Positions 5,455 to 5,577 of a DNA stretch of 5,577 bases are shown here, piece after piece. The position numbers and the translations under genes are program-made. The stretch's first letter is position 1; the number at the start of each line of letters is the position of its first letter. The DNA comes from Nocardioides sp. (GTDB taxonomy: Bacteria; Actinomycetota; Actinomycetes; Propionibacteriales; Nocardioidaceae): positions 1 to 5,577 of the forward strand of contig JAJPEO010000112.1 of the NCBI GenBank assembly GCA_021166815.1. The letters run 5' to 3'. The notes under the pieces are model-generated. The model ran no database searches, was not told the origin of the DNA, and saw only the letters and a list, made by a program, of their open reading frames with translations.

Positions 5455-5577
5455 GCACCCGCTGCGGTCCGCCCTCGTGCGCTGCACTCCGGCTCATTAT
5501 GACGCTGGGGCACCCGGGGCAACGTCCCTTCCGCAATTCCTGTAGCGGTCGGCCAGGTCGCACATCTCCTGTCGCGG
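5455..5577. other. Region downstream of fadA6, no confident gene or terminator
   Basis: These 123 bases follow the fadA6 stop. Base composition is less GC-biased in places (GGCTCATTATGACG, CCGCAATTCC), as expected for non-coding spacer. Only weak hairpins are visible, for example GTGC-gct-GCAC at 5477–5487, with no following T-run, so I cannot call an intrinsic terminator. A short direct repeat GGGGCA occurs at 5507–5512 and 5516–5521. Confidence 0.5.
5497..5577 (-). CDS. Possible 3' end of a convergent gene, unidentified
   Basis: On the minus strand one frame is open from the right edge to a TAA at 5499–5497, reading PRQEMCDLADRYRNCGRDVA... for 26 residues. The first dozen or so codons mostly end in G or C like the real genes here, but the last ones do not. 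An ATG at 5565 in the same frame is preceded by AGGAG with no spacer, so that is not a good start. This could be the tail of a gene entering from the right, or chance. No family is recognisable. Confidence 0.15.
   Translation of the reverse strand, partial: PRQEMCDLADRYRNCGRDVAPGAPAS

Noticed and set aside
4180..5487. A 435-codon open frame on the minus strand opposite fadA6
   Set aside because: Same antisense GC artefact. Its translation is low-complexity and unlike known proteins, while the plus strand encodes a complete thiolase.
5464..5523. GC-rich inverted repeats (GCGGTCCGC, GTGCGCTGCAC, GGGGCACCC) as a fadA6 terminator
   Set aside because: The stems are only 3–4 bp and no T-run follows; such short repeats are expected by chance at this GC content.
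1..5577. CRISPR arrays, tRNA/rRNA genes, insertion sequences, prophage or defence genes
   Set aside because: The window is filled by contiguous catabolic genes. I saw no spaced repeats, no transposase and no structural RNA signature.

Overview
The window is a GC-rich (about 70%) actinobacterial locus. It encodes the last stage of steroid breakdown: catabolism of the C/D-ring remnant HIP (3aα-H-4α(3'-propanoate)-7aβ-methylhexahydro-1,5-indanedione) left after rings A and B are degraded. The gene set and order match, as I remember it, the KstR2 regulon core of Mycobacterium tuberculosis (Rv3556c–Rv3562) and Rhodococcus. Codon use (almost all third positions G/C), GTG starts and tightly overlapping genes fit a high-GC actinomycete. 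A Nocardioides-like genus is my guess, not something the window proves.

Layout: a 49-bp divergent intergenic region (1679–1727) separates two transcription units. Leftward on the minus strand lie fadD3 (182–1678, HIP-CoA ligase) and, overlapping it by one base, the 5' end of an acyl-CoA dehydrogenase gene resembling fadE31 (1–182, cut by the window edge). Rightward on the plus strand lie ipdE1/fadE30 (1728–2933), ipdF (2930–3733), kstR2 (3726–4298) and fadA6 (4291–5454), each overlapping the next by 4 or 8 bases. The last 123 bases (5455–5577) hold no confident gene. An open minus-strand frame there could be the 3' end of a convergent neighbour.

How it works (family knowledge applied to these genes): FadD3 charges HIP with CoA. 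The IpdE1 dehydrogenase, with a partner subunit outside the window, starts β-oxidation of the propionyl side chain. IpdF acts on the ring hydroxyl/ketone of the CoA thioester. FadA6 performs a late thiolytic cleavage after the rings have been opened by enzymes (EchA20, IpdAB, IpdC) that are not in this window. KstR2 is a TetR repressor that releases DNA on binding HIP-CoA, the FadD3 product, so the pathway is induced by its own first intermediate. A CAAGCA-GT-TGCTTG palindrome in the divergent region is the likely single operator controlling both units, including kstR2 itself.

This is a recognisable, known system and not a new one. The points worth a second look are the form and position of the operator, a possible leaderless start for ipdE1, a repressor gene with no visible ribosome binding site that overlaps its neighbours, the non-canonical catalytic-base position in IpdE1, and the unassigned right edge.
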